From: Dipodascopsis uninucleata var. uninucleata
Lineage: Eukaryota; Ascomycota; Lipomycetes; Lipomycetales; Lipomycetaceae
NCBI GenBank assembly: GCA_030568195.1
Contig: JAJLTO010000003.1
Location: forward strand, 84,501-148,500
Reading direction: 5' to 3'
DNA: 64,000 nt
Each line of letters opens with the position of its first letter. The stretch's first letter is position 1. Made by a program: the position numbers and the translations under genes. This document shows, piece by piece, positions 23,614 to 35,388 of this stretch. The notes under the pieces are model-generated. The model did no database searches, was not told the DNA's origin, and was given only the letters and a program-made list of their open reading frames with translations.

Positions 23614-24102
23614 ATGGCTCTTTACAATTCTCCATCGCTGAAGCGCCTCTTCAAGCTTTATGAATCATCCTGCAAGATTTTTGACACTGTTTGGAATCCT
23701 GAGAATGTGCGTACTGGTAATAAGATATTGCGACGCAAATTGAAGGGACCAGCTGTCATTAAGTACTATCCTGCCACACCATCAGTTAAATTGAAAGACA
23801 TCACAAAGGAGTTTCCAATGTTTTACTTCAGGGATATGGACAGAGAGCCTGTTAATATGATGAATGAAGTGTAAGTTGTATTCAGGCACAGTACTGACGT
23901 GCATATGACTCTAGTTATTATGAATTATGTTCTACTATACTAACAAATAAATTTTCAAGACGACGTCGACGAGGAAAGGGTCCTCCAAGAAAGAAAGGTA
24001 AGAACAAGCCAACTCTTTATTTCAGAACTTCTTACTCTTTTTTTGGTACTAACTACATGTCTCATAGATGCTGGAGCGGCTCCTGCGAAGAAGCGACGAT
24101 AA
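23614..24102 (+). CDS. RSM27: Mitochondrial small ribosomal subunit protein mS33
   Basis: Component of the mitoribosome small subunit. Exons 23614-23870, 23960-23997 and 24068-24102 give 109 residues. The family core is evident: LYESSCKIFDTVWNPENVRT, GNKILRRKLKGPAVIKYYP and the C-terminal RRRRGKGPPRKK segment, here with a short tail DAGAAPAKKRR. The splice joins keep the basic C-terminus in frame. Nothing unusual apart from small second and third exons (38 and 35 nt). Confidence 0.93.
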
Positions 24103-25360
24103 GTGCCATACCTCAAGTTCTTAGACCTATTAGGTATATTTTATAGATAATGGTAAAGCATACATATTGTATTATATAGAACAAGAATATTCATTGCAGC
24201 GCGCAAAACTTTTCCAACACCATAATATTGTATATATTTGGAGCTTTATTGTGAATTCAACTAGTTTTACTTATATTCGAGCACTTGCTTACATAGTCTT
24301 ATAATTGTCGGTGTTTGAATGCCTAAGTAGGAAAGTGTAAATGAGAGTAAAGATTCTATCATACGATTACTCGATGAACAGATGTCACTATTCCGAAATT
24401 ATTGAAACGAGAATACATATATTGAAAATGATATCAATAATAAAATTTGTCAATAGTTTTGTCTCAACTAAATAGCTCTTTCAAGCGAGCTAATAGCTAA
24501 TAACAAACAGAGGGAACGATAGTAAAAGCCAAACCTCTCATTTATCAGTTTCGAGGATTTATAGTATTCAAAAGGTCGTAATCTTTATTTAAAGATTTGC
24601 CTAATATGAGAAAAAAAAGAAAACACAGGTTTAAACCTATTATGTTTTCTAACAATAAAATAACTCATAGAACGCTATCAAGTGAACTAAATAAACTAGA
24701 GAAAAGGGAATACTTCTAAAATATCAAGACAAAAGTGGTAATTTAGTAGTATATCTAAAATACCTAGTACTTGCAGTAATATTCATATCCCGGCTGATAA
24801 AACGATACTCGCACAATAGAAACCGAAAGTGATGATTCATATTATTATTCGCTAGATGATTTCACTTCCTAGATTGCTTGTGCCTTGAAAACTGTAAAGT
24901 TCTATCTAATTAGAAAACATCGAAATGTTCATATGAATGAACAAATAGGTGCAGTCACAACCAGTCTAAGCGAATATCAGGAAGAGCGAACTCTGAACTT
25001 GGATGGAGAGATTGTAGAAAAGAAGTAACACAATATCATAGAGAAGCTGTTGTAGTATATAGGATGAATTAACGAACATATCATCAAACTAGTAAAATCT
25101 ATCTCATAGAGCAAGTAGCTGCACCAGAAATTTTCACACGATTCATCTAATGATACATCTGCTACAACAACAGCTCTCACATATGTAACAAACAATAAAA
25201 AGGCACTAAATACTGTCCTCGTAATAGTCCATAACACCAACTAAAATTCCATTATCATTTAAACTGGTAGTGCCAGAATACAGTATTACAATAAACAAAA
25301 GCAAACAGGAAGAGAGCGAAACTATTAGAATAATAAGAATCCAAGATAAAAGATAACGGG
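24103..25360. other. Convergent spacer between mS33 and ATG8
   Basis: About 1.26 kb, AT-rich. A second perfect CAGTCACA occurs at 24952-24959 but no gene start lies nearby. A minus-strand 87-codon hydrophobic frame (24977-25240) lacks an ATG at its start and is not counted. Confidence 0.5.
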
Positions 25361-26218
25361 TTACTCAGAAGATTCTTTAAACTCCGCTCCAAATGTGTTT
25401 TCTCCAGAGTAGCTTATATTGTTAAGACTCGTTAGTTGTTCGTGCGCTCAGGCATAAATAGATAAAGTAGTTTACTTACGTTATATACAAGAACCCATCC
25501 TCATCCTTGTGCTCCTCATAGATAGAACTCATTAGAGCAGCAGTAGGAGGAAGAACTTCATCTACATAAATGAAGATAGCTTTCTCTGGTGCCAACTTGA
25601 TACGCTTACGGATGACGTATACAAACTGACCGACAGTGAGATCCGCTGGAACAAGATACTTCTTCTTATCGATGGTGGCGATGTCACTCTTCTCTACTTT
25701 TTCACAGATAACCTAAAATTCGTCAGTTATAGCTAACATGGTTCACTGTTTACTACCATTTCAAGAGAAATAGGCTATCACAGTGGTCATGAATAAATCA
25801 GATCTCCTTACTGGAATACGGTCAGAATACTTCTGACGAATTCGTTCGGCCTCAGCCTTCCTCTTCTCTGTTAAAGAAGAACGTTAGAAGCTAATCAATC
25901 TCAAATGAATCTAATTTTGATCCGTTCGACAGTAAAAACTAGTATGATAGCATAAGAAAGCTATGAAGAAGTTGGCTGATGAGCATTGATATTCAACCAA
26001 TCTAGAAACCAGAGCAGCCTAGTAGTATCTCCAGCTTGGACAGCCACTAGCCTCTAAGTATCAACAGCTTAAATCATATACTAGATGTTTTCTACTCTCT
26101 AACGCCGCGATAGATAGATATATCTTTAGATATATCCAGCTTTATCCGTAGTTCCTGCCACTCATCTAGACCAAAATTACTTACCAAATGGATGCTCGTC
26201 TTTGAATTTTGATCGCAT
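25361..26218 (-). CDS. ATG8: Autophagy ubiquitin-like protein Atg8
   Basis: Conjugated to phosphatidylethanolamine on autophagosomal membranes. Exons: 26185-26218, 25812-25867, 25480-25712 and 25361-25412, giving 124 residues. The sequence runs [20 protein letters not shown] ... [20 protein letters not shown] ... [13 protein letters not shown], with Gly116 as the Atg4 cleavage and lipid attachment point. Eight residues (AEFKESSE) follow Gly116 and would be removed by Atg4, longer than the single Arg in S. cerevisiae. Intron 1 is 317 bp, long for this window; intron 3 splits a Thr codon before YSGENTFG. Confidence 0.97.
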
Positions 26219-27814
26219 TATAAATAATCCTAATTTCTTCCAGCAAATAAATATTTTACGGCAAGATCACGTTAATAGATAACTACAATACTATAATAGC
26301 TTGTTGTCGTAGGATTTAGTGGAAATAGAAGAATAAGAGCCTACTTGTGCAGTGAAAGTCGACAGCTGAAATACTCCGTAAAGAGTAATATTATCTATGA
26401 AGTGGTTAACGCGGGACGCTGCTGGATTATATAACCATTCCTACAGTGATTATTATTAAGTAACTTGCTTTTTGGGACAATTGCCATTAATGTTACGCAG
26501 CAACTTCGTAGTTTTGGCTTATCCATCCTAACCATATCTTCTGATATCAAAGAAACCTAGTCCACTTTGACCAGCCGCTTGCTCTATGCTAATACAGAAT
26601 GGGATGGAATAAAAGGTTGCTGTTGCTCATACGACAAACAAATTATGTAAACCTACTTAAAGTGTATTTCGTAACTTTGAATCATAGCCATTACATGTAG
26701 TATGTTTCTCTTTGCGAAGACAACCGGCATGGCGATTATGCGACAGATATATTAACTATTTTATCTACTCGCTATTTAGCAATGAATGTAGAGCCCATAA
26801 AACAAATGATATTTTGCACTATATTTATGTTAGAGTATCTTGTAGTATCAGACAAACGTATCGCTCTATCTGTTTATCTCCCATGTACTCGTAGTATGGA
26901 TATTCAGAGAAAACATGATAGTGTATATCCCTACAATATACTTAGCAGCAATGTGAGAAATGTGGGGTCAGGCCGTCGCTTGATAAAGTAGTGGTATAAA
27001 GTGATCATGAATTATACTAGGAACCGGAGAGCATAGTTTTGCTTTCATAAACGAAGAGACATTAAATAGCAATATTTTCAATAGTGCTTCTGTAACTACT
27101 AAGCTTATAAAGATAGCACTCTAGTAATTTACTGACAATTCAGTTGAAACACTGTCGAACTGAATAGTTACAACAGTGGTATTTGAACAGCTAGTTGCCT
27201 ATTAAAAGTGTAGAGTGTGACTTTGAGTCGCTAATGCCGACTTGCTATCATTCCCTATCTATTACATTTCAAACTCTAGATCTTTTTAAACGTTGAAAGC
27301 TCTTTGCAGAAACACTCCAAACGGTAGATACCATCTCGACGCGCTACGGTAGAATAGAAATTCCGATCAACGGAACACTGTTTTGCTTACCTCTCCAATT
27401 ATTCTATGAAAATATCTTGCCTATAATTTTTAACACTCACTATGGAATATATATTTTAAGAAAGGACAAAGGTCTTTTGTTCAGCGAATCAGGCATCATA
27501 TTGCTGAGCTTGAAATAAATATCTGTCAAAAGAGGAATTTCTGATGTAATTTAGCGGACAGCATATGACTGCCTATGTATTTGCGCCATAAATGCGATAG
27601 TAACTGTATTTACACTTATTCATCAGCAAAAATATATATTTGAACCCGAACCCGATAAGTTCCTCCCCTCTCTTCCATTTTTCTCAAACTTCTTCAAACC
27701 AAAGACGAAAAACCACTAACCCAGGTATACTCAAGCATCGAGAGATCAAAATAAATCGAGCTAGAGACTTGAATTAAAAAAAAATAAGGGAAACTTAGTT
27801 CACCGTCGCGTCGG
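26219..27814. other. Long divergent promoter region (ATG8 / TAY1-like)
   Basis: About 1.6 kb, the second largest gene-free stretch. Short plus-strand frames (for example 26782-26991) have no family resemblance. Near its right end lies a tandem AACCCGAACCCG. I see no RNA gene. Confidence 0.5.
27643..27654 (+). promoter_or_regulatory. Tandem AACCCG hexamers upstream of the telobox-protein gene
   Basis: Two adjacent AACCCG units about 160-170 bp before the start codon of the double-Myb telobox gene. They resemble telomeric AACCCT units and the AACCCT box bound by S. pombe Teb1. Self-regulation is a guess. Confidence 0.35.
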
Positions 27815-29628
27815 ATGGATAAGATGCCTCCAGTAGGATCAGCATATGTTACGTCCTTACATGCAGCGTCTGGACCAATGCAACAGCAAGATCTTTCGTT
27901 TGTGACGGCAACGCCACAGGCTACAGGTGCCAACCAGGCAAGCGCACTTAGTCTTCAAGGTGGGCAAGTTGGTAAGTTATTCAGAAGGATTTACTAGAGC
28001 GATACGGATATTGATGAAGATCTGCGTTTTTTGATGAATTTACGATGTAGCCAGATTGATTTTGTCTGTGATATGTGCTTCGTCTCGTTCATATGGAAGA
28101 AGGAGGAGGGGCTCGTTCATGTGGAACACACCTAAGATGTTGAATACTTGAGATATAATTATAAAAATTCGCGGACTGGACGCGAATTTTTGTCTATGTA
28201 TTAATTTCACATGACGCGACTGCATGCAAGTTTTAGACTTAGAAAGTGTTTTGGCGATATTCTATCGCGGAGATTATTACATAGGGCCTTGCATTTGTGT
28301 TTTGTTTTGTCCTCATTGTTGTTAACATCTCTTTCATTGGACGTGTTATTGATTTTTGTTGAACATGAATTGCGGATATATAAATTTATTTTCTTTTGAC
28401 TATATGAATATTAAGTTGCTGATAACGTACGTCTTTTTGCAGTACCTCAGCCTGCCAGAAAAAGGAAAGCAGGGCCAGAAAAAATGGAGGATACAGATCA
28501 AGCTCACCACATGCAGGGCCACCACATGGAAGAACAGCAGCCAACAGTTCAGAAAAGACGGACTCGGACAAAATGGACGGATAGTGAGACCAATGACCTA
28601 TTACGAGGTTGCAATGTGGTACGTCCGAATTGTCATTGTGCGACATTTAGCTTACTATTTGTGAGCTGTATTAAAGTACACTGCGGGAAATGTAAGAAGA
28701 TACTAACAGTAATTTTAAACTTTCAGTATGGCGTCGGTAATTGGAAAAAGATTTTGCAAGATCCTCAGTAAGTAGCTTTCATATATTCTTCTTGTGTAAA
28801 CTGTGTGTTGTTATTGACAGTCATCTAGATTTAATTTCAACAATCGATCCGCTGTTGATTTGAAAGATAGGTACGTTCTATGTGCATTTTTCAACTGGCA
28901 ATTTTATATATTTAGTGGCTGATATATTCTATTTGCTTTTGGATACAGATTTCGCACATATTTCCCTGATGAGTACCGTAGATTATATCCAAATGCTACC
29001 ACTCATGGTGGACGACGACAAAGAGCGCCTTTACCTGCACCACTTCCAAAAGTCAACAGGAAGGAGCGCAGAAAATTTACGCCCGAAGAAGATCAACGCT
29101 TGTTAGAAGGGTTCTTAAAGCATGGTCCTTCTTGGTCTAAGATCCAGAAGGACGAAGAGCTTAACTTATTTGAACGACGAAGTACTGATCTTAGAGACAG
29201 GTATGCTGTATTTCTAGGTTTGTTACTTATATATTTAATTTAACACACTATTATTGAGTAGATTCCGAAATGCTTTTCCTGAAAAGTATGCTGCGGCAGG
29301 ATTCAAGACGAGACCAAAGACTTCAAGTTCCTCGAGGAACATGCGTACTGCACCTACAAACCCCCAGGTTACGACTACACAAATGGACCAGACTGCAACT
29401 GAAATCGTTGATAATCTTTTAGCTGCTGGCGGGTCTCCGGCTTGGGGAGCAGATGACGATCAAAATAATGCTTTATTTGCTGCTGCAAATGATTTAGTTG
29501 ATCCTTCGTCAAACTCAGCAAATAGTGAGGCATTCTATGACGCTGCTGCCTCCGCTTCCGCCGCAATGGCTCAGTTAGAAAAAATTCCAATTGATCCAAA
29601 AGTTACCGAAGCATCGCGTCGCAAATAG
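27815..29628 (+). CDS. TAY1: Double-Myb telobox protein, Tay1/Teb1 type
   Basis: Binds TTAGGG-like DNA; Yarrowia Tay1 is telomeric and S. pombe Teb1 acts at AACCCT promoters. Six exons: 27815-27971, 28443-28618, 28727-28767, 28829-28870, 28949-29200 and 29262-29628, giving 344 residues. Myb 1 spans about 93-145 (TKWTDSETNDLLRGC, GVGNWKKIL, telobox VDLKDRFR at 134-141); Myb 2 spans about 178-230 (RKFTPEEDQRLLEGFLKHG, TDLRDRFR at 218-225). The N-terminal 90 residues are Gln/His-rich and the C-terminus is Ala/Ser/Asn-rich and low complexity. Intron 1 is 471 bp. The exon 4 acceptor (CATCTAG) is set by the need for FNFNNRSAVDLKDR. Confidence 0.92.
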
Positions 29629-30460
29629 CAATGATAGATCGATCTATAAATATATGTAGCTATGTGCACTTATCTATATTCATATATCTTTACACAGATC
29701 ATAAATTTTCAGAGTGCCTGGATGAATTTATCTTTTCGAGATACATTAGTGCTTTCTTTGTCTAGTTGTTATGGGACGCACTACAGTTCTGTTTGTTCAA
29801 CTAATGAAGCTCAATCTGCTTTTCGTCGATTTCCTATTCTGAGCTTTTGTTTTATAAATAACTGTTTGGTGGCAAGTTAGCGAAGTTAGCGACTATCTTC
29901 ATATCTATTCCGCTTTTTAAAGTCCTTATTTTAATTGAACTTATATGGGCTTAGGGTGATAAAGAGGATTAATTATTTGTCTTTTTTCTTTGTTAACCCA
30001 GTATTGAATTATCCTACTTCGTTATAACTGTAAATTATGTACTTTCTGATTTTGTTTTTCTCAATCTTGTATTTCTGTTTGTTATTAGTTCTCTATATAT
30101 TATCTTTATATCTCTAATGATTGTTTTACTTCCCATGTTATTCAAGCATTATTAGTCTATTTTCCTACTTGATTTAGCTATTAAGCTATTCACTCGTATT
30201 GTTGTCTCAGAAGCGTTCTATTGATTATTATCGTCCTAACTCGGCCCTTTTCTCACGAGAAAATTATCTCTGGGTGTGAAGTAGATCAAATGTTACTAGG
30301 CTGTAGTTTATAATTTTTTTGGGCGTGTATCGTGGGAGTTCCTTTCTGCTCGTCACAAGCTTTTTCCGTCTCCTTAACTTTCATAGTTATATCGCAAGTT
30401 ATGGTCCAAAGGATAGTCATATTGAAATTTCATTTTTTTATTTGATAATCAACGGTAATA
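29629..30460. other. Spacer between TAY1-like gene and ELP6
   Basis: About 830 bp, notably T-rich on the plus strand. Apart from 3' UTR and promoter I see nothing in it. Confidence 0.5.
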
Positions 30461-31429
30461 ATGTCGTCGCTGCCAGTTCTTCTACAGTTATTTGACGGTT
30501 GTTATTTGCCTGGTAGAAAGGATTCGCTGGTTCCCAAAAGCTATAGTGATACTAAGAAGTTGATCTTAGTCACTGGTACGCAGTGTACAAATCCTTCTTG
30601 GCTCTTACAATCATTTGTGAGAGCATCACTGATAGCAGAGAGGACACCAAGCTCTTTAGATATATCAAGGAATGTCGTTTTTGTTTCTTTCGAGCAGGAC
30701 TATCATTTTCATCTCGAGTGCTTTAAAAAAAGTGTAAGTAACAGCAGCAATAGCAGTTCATGTTATTAATAGCTGACAAGCATCTTACTGTGTACTGGCT
30801 AGAGACTAAATATCAGCGAACAATTGTCCGACTCTTTTGTTTTCATTGATGGAGTACAATCGCTTTTCTCTGAAAGTCAAACTACAGAGAAAACAGAGTT
30901 AGCAGAGTCACAACAGGCACAGTGGATAACCCAGATCAAATCACATTTACAGCGTCTCTCTGCTAACGGAATGCCGCCCGCTACACTTGTAATAGAAGGA
31001 ATTGATAATTTGTTATATTTGGGTATTATGCGCTCAGAACGTGATGTTCTTATGTTTGTCTCTAGGCTGCGCGAGGTATGCAGATTCTCCATATCTTTGA
31101 TAATATCGGGCCCGTGTACTTACAAATTTTTTCAGGATGCTGGAACCACGATAGTATCGCTTAACGTACTCTCTCAAAAATCATTAGAAAATTCTGGAGA
31201 CCTAGAGCATATACATAATAGAAGCATTGAAGGATTTTATAGAATGGCACATGCTGTCTACAGTTTGAGACCATTACCAACTGGACGAGCTCATGATATT
31301 ACAGGACTTTTGCGATTAGTACGGGGCGGTCAACCCTTAGACATATCATTTGATACTGGCGAGTATCAATATTTCGTAGGTGATGGAAATCTTTCTAGTG
31401 CTAGTGTGTTTGTTAAGGGTCATGGTTAA
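30461..31429 (+). CDS. ELP6: Elongator complex subunit Elp6 (RecA-like fold)
   Basis: Forms the Elp4-Elp5-Elp6 hexameric ring that regulates tRNA wobble-uridine modification by Elongator. Exons 30461-30733 and 30803-31429 join in phase 0 to 299 residues. Features consistent with Elp6: KLILVTGTQCTNPSWLLQSF at strand 1 without a proper Walker A, NVVFVSFEQDYHFHLECFKK, DSFVFIDGVQSLF, TLVIEGIDNLLYLGI and a C-terminal strand pair (DITGLLRLVRGG, YQYFVGDGNLSSASVFVKG). The lack of a P-loop is as expected for Elp6. Family placement is by overall pattern, so Elp5 or another RecA-like protein remains possible. Confidence 0.75.
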
Positions 31430-31719
31430 GATATACAATTTATTTATTAAATATAGATATCTCGTTTGTAATCTGTCTTAATTTCTCCCATGAAAAGTTG
31501 CACCATTTTTCAACATTAATCCATTAAAGTCGTGCGGCGTAAAATTTTTAGTTCCCTTCGTTGGTGTCATCAACGAGAAATTTTCAGTTGATATATTTCA
31601 AGAATATCGTTTGAATTTCAGAAGCATTTACTCTTGACTCCTTAAATTATTTTGTATTTACGAAATCATTTCATTTCCAAGAGTGTTAAAACTTATAGCA
31701 TTAACGACTGAAGCGGAAA

Positions 31720-33210
31720 ATGAGTTTGTCTGTTTGTCGACCTGCAATCGGAACATACTCCAGTAGCGTGAGTCTGCTGGGCGCTGTAAAGGCTTCTTTG
31801 GTTCCGCTGGTTGCAAAACCTACTCCCTTTCAACGGAGCTTACTGTATCAAAACGTTCGAGGATATGCCGATAAAGCGAGCATACAAAATACACAATCGG
31901 TTACATTACAGACGATTGGAGTAGCATCTTGTAAGTTCGGTTGAATACGTAAGAAGCTGGTATGACGATAATGCGAGCCAGCATCATTTCTATTATACAA
32001 GAGAATAGCAAAAGGATATTTGGACATTTGTAGAAGTACTAACAAGACGATGATTTATCTAGTTGACTATATCCCACCTACTGGGGAAAACGTACCATCT
32101 ATTACTGAGAATCCGAAATTAAGATGGGTGGCTGTCCAACGAAAAGTATTCTGGACTATTAGAATGCTGATAAGGTAACCAGACATGATTCCATGAATAA
32201 TGAATAATTTGTAGATGTGGGACTATTAGCAGAGGAATCGAGTTTGAATCTGCAATATTGGATATAATAAAGAAACTTCAGCAGATTTGCTAATTTCATG
32301 AATATAGACTAGGAATGTCCAAGTTCAGATACAAATTACCTTTGCACTTTAACGAATGGAAGTCGAGAGCCGAAGAATTATATATCGATCTTAACAAGGG
32401 ATTCGCTGCGTAAGTAGAATATGAAGCTTTCAGTAAATTTTACTCCATTTCCTTGTTCAATTTCCTCTTCCATGAAAGCAGTTAGAAAGCAGTTTTACTT
32501 GACGAGTCTTGTTAGTTATAATCTAACTTGTTAACATGAAATCTAGTATGAACCAAAGTGAAATTAATAAATGCAGTACTCTATTTGTTCAGACTAGTTT
32601 GAAAGATCGGATGAGTAATATGGATAAGAATTGGATATATAACTGGACTCTAAAGGAACACATTTCAAAAACAAAGTTGGTGGATTTGTCACCGTTAGAT
32701 TTAGGTGATAATTCACCAGTTAGATATATTCAGCTTATATATAGATTTCACACACTCCAAGTAAGTAGTTAATAGTGCTATACTACGAAGGTATTACAGT
32801 AGGATTAAAGAAGGATTCGATATGCAAAGGAAGATAGTTACTTGCGATCTGAATATACTAACAAAGAACTAATAGAAACTCGAATTTAAGTACAAGAAAA
32901 ACAAGTTTGCAAAGCGCGAACCACAAATTCGTAACGTCTTGGATTATATCGTATATGCTTACGATCAGAAGACCGATGAAATGAAGATTATTGGTTCTGT
33001 TTTTGAATGTAAGATAATCTTTCTATTAGCTCAATCTGATAACTTACTCATGCCGAGTAATTTGTTCTTAGTCTAATACGTGTCTATTTTTTAGCATCAC
33101 TATCGGATAGCTTACCAATACAAAGTACAAATCGACGTACTATCTTGAATTCTATGAAAGAAAAGGGCGACATCTTCCGAAAAAGGCCTTCTAGTCCAAA
33201 TTATGTATAA
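31720..33210 (+). CDS. MBA1: Mitoribosome receptor / Mba1-type inner membrane protein
   Basis: Mba1 links mitoribosomes to the inner membrane for co-translational insertion (relatives: mL45, Tim44 C-domain). Six exons: 31720-31930, 32063-32174, 32308-32409, 32547-32760, 32876-33008 and 33095-33210, giving 295 residues. The N-terminus is a likely presequence (Arg/Ser-rich, FQRSLLYQNVRGYADK). The core segments SKFRYKLPLHFNEWKSRAEE, LYIDLNKGFA and SPVRYIQLIYRFHTLQKLEF, followed by VLDYIVYAYDQKTDEMKIIG, form the Tim44/Mba1-like domain. All five junctions keep frame. Assignment rests on domain order; mL45 is the alternative. Confidence 0.82.
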
Positions 33211-34261
33211 TTTGTAAATTATGCATGGTAGCCACTCTCTGTTTACCATCTTACTCTTAATATTTTCTCCCTCTACTTTTTTAATTACTCGTCATTTTTG
33301 GTCAATATAAGAGTATATGTAAATAAATATTGACACAGATGAGACAACAGTGTGCATTGCACAATGTATCATATCTCTAAATGAAAAAATGCTGACTAGA
33401 CGAAGTGAAATTACCGATTTTTTATTTTTTTTCCTTTTCTTTTTTGCTATGCTCATCAATGTTCCAGGTTTAGGTTAATTTAGAATGCATGCAATTGTTG
33501 CCGTGCACTTAATACTCGTCTTTCATTATGAATAACTCCATTAAATTTTCAAAAAATGTTGACAATGTTTCAGGGTGCAGAATGTTCTATGGACCACAAT
33601 CACAAGCTTTTAGCATCACTATTTAAAATGCTATTACCCTTGCCGATTAATCTTGTATTATAATAAAGATTGCCATATACTAATAAACTGTCTAGTCAAC
33701 TTAGCGCTCAAACAGTGAAGTATATTTTAGCAAGCTGACAGACCCTCATGTAAGAATGCTTCTTATGTAATTCCTAAACCTGATATAAACCCTACTCCTG
33801 ATATTTGAGTCGTGTCTATATTCGCCATTCTTTGCGTGAGTAGTATCTCTTTCTTTCATCAATTTCTCGTTTGTGAACTGCTATTGATTTTTTAGTTGTT
33901 GCTACTAGATCTATCTAATAATAGAGGAAATATTCTTCTATTCGTGTTAGATCTTGGTACCAGAGTTTACTAGACTGTATTCTCCCAAAGAGATTAATCT
34001 GATTTATAGTCACCAATTGTGGAGTCTCTCTGAGTTCCTAGGTGCCTTGACGCAGTTTGACTCTAGTAGTAGCAGCATTGATCGTATATATCAGCAATAG
34101 GTAATAATTCTTTTCTAACGTAATCAGTGACTTAGGTAGCAGATGCTAATTTTCAATATTTAGAAGAAGTTAACTTACTCAATCGTTCTCCTGATTAGTT
34201 TGACATAATTGAGAGATAGTATCAACTTAGTGAAGTGTAAGGTGAACAACAGCTACTAACA
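33211..34261. other. Spacer between MBA1 and RUB1
   Basis: About 1.05 kb. Poly-pyrimidine runs occur near 33420-33450. I looked for snRNA and tRNA signatures and found none. Confidence 0.5.
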
Positions 34262-34763
34262 ATGTTGATCAAAGTTAAGGTATGAGAAGTGAAAGTCGAG
34301 CGGAAAGTAAAGCACTTGAAACTCGATTGGATCGAAGCCATAAGTGTCTAACGGGCATATGCTGACATCAAGTTGATCATGATGAAAATAGACTCTCACT
34401 GGTAAAGAAATTGAGCTTGATATCGAGCCGACCGATAAGGTAGATTGAATAAAATAGTTATATACCTAGCAAACTAGTAGACACTGATATCAATATTTGC
34501 TACTATAGGTCGCCAGGATAAAGGAGCGTGTTGAGGAAAAAGAAGGAATTCCGCCATCCCAACAACGACTTATCTATGGCGGAAAGCAAATGTAAGTAAT
34601 AGAACAAAAAATGCAGAGACGTCATTTTAGTTGTGCGATACCAGTCTTATAATGTTACTAATCGCGAATTTATAGGGCCGATGAAAAGCCTGCTAGTGAA
34701 TATAACTTGGAAGGTGGTGCTACACTGCATCTTGTTCTTGCTCTTCGGGGTGGCTATTTGTAA
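34262..34763 (+). CDS. RUB1: NEDD8/Rub1 ubiquitin-like modifier
   Basis: Conjugated to cullins to activate SCF-type ligases. Four exons: 34262-34279 (MLIKVK), 34392-34439 (TLTGKEIELDIEPTDK), 34509-34591 and 34676-34763, giving 78 residues. It is distinguished from ubiquitin by MLIKVKTLTGKEIELDIE, RIKERVEEKEGIPPSQQRLI, YGGKQMADEKPASEYNLEGG and Ala72 in LALRGG. Two residues (Tyr-Leu) after Gly76 must be cleaved for maturation. The exon 1/2 boundary does not match that of the polyubiquitin gene in this window. Confidence 0.97.
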
Positions 34764-35388
34764 ATATAAGATGATGGAACAAATATGAATTTTTGTCAAA
34801 TATTAGGCCGATTTTGGAATCATTGCTCATTGTAACTTATTGTAATGAAGGCATGACGCTTGGTCGCATGACTACCGTAGCAAGTTGCCTTAATAGTAGA
34901 CAATAAATTACTGTTATCACTAATATGACGTTTGTTATATTACAAATTCTTCAAATCCTATACAATGTCAGCTTTTATATATTCATCGGAAACTACTACA
35001 AGCAACGAGAACAGTCGATTACTGTTTACTCTATAAATATAAATGAATAGAGTTATAGAAGTATGCCAATCATGTAACAAAAATGAATAAGTTTCGTATG
35101 CAGCATGATCAAGAAAGTTTCAGGAATTACGACAAAGAAAACTTATCAGATCATATTATAAAGATCATTTTATTAATCCTTTTGAAGCTCGCTGTGTAAA
35201 GTAAACTAGAGTATCGTAAAGTAATATAGATGAATATATGTATAAAAATTTACATATAATGAAATAAACTTAACAGAAAATAGACACCCATTCAAGTCAA
35301 ATATTGAAAGAAAAAATTAGATGATATACTCAAACATACGGTAATACTTACAAACAACTTGAAAATAATAAATTAAAATACTATTCTA
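34764..35388. other. Convergent spacer between RUB1 and the glycosyltransferase-like gene
   Basis: About 625 bp, AT-rich, no feature recognised. Confidence 0.5.

Noticed and set aside
24952-24959. Second CAGTCACA (HomolD-like) copy
   Set aside because: Between convergent 3' ends with no gene start nearby, so probably chance.
24977-25240. 87-codon minus-strand frame with signal-peptide-like start
   Set aside because: No ATG at the start, no homology recognised, and placed in a convergent 3' spacer.
12847-29000. Search for tRNA genes (GTTCRANNC T-loop)
   Set aside because: The only good match to the core, GTTCGATC, belongs to the 5S rRNA; others lack an acceptor stem and anticodon arm.
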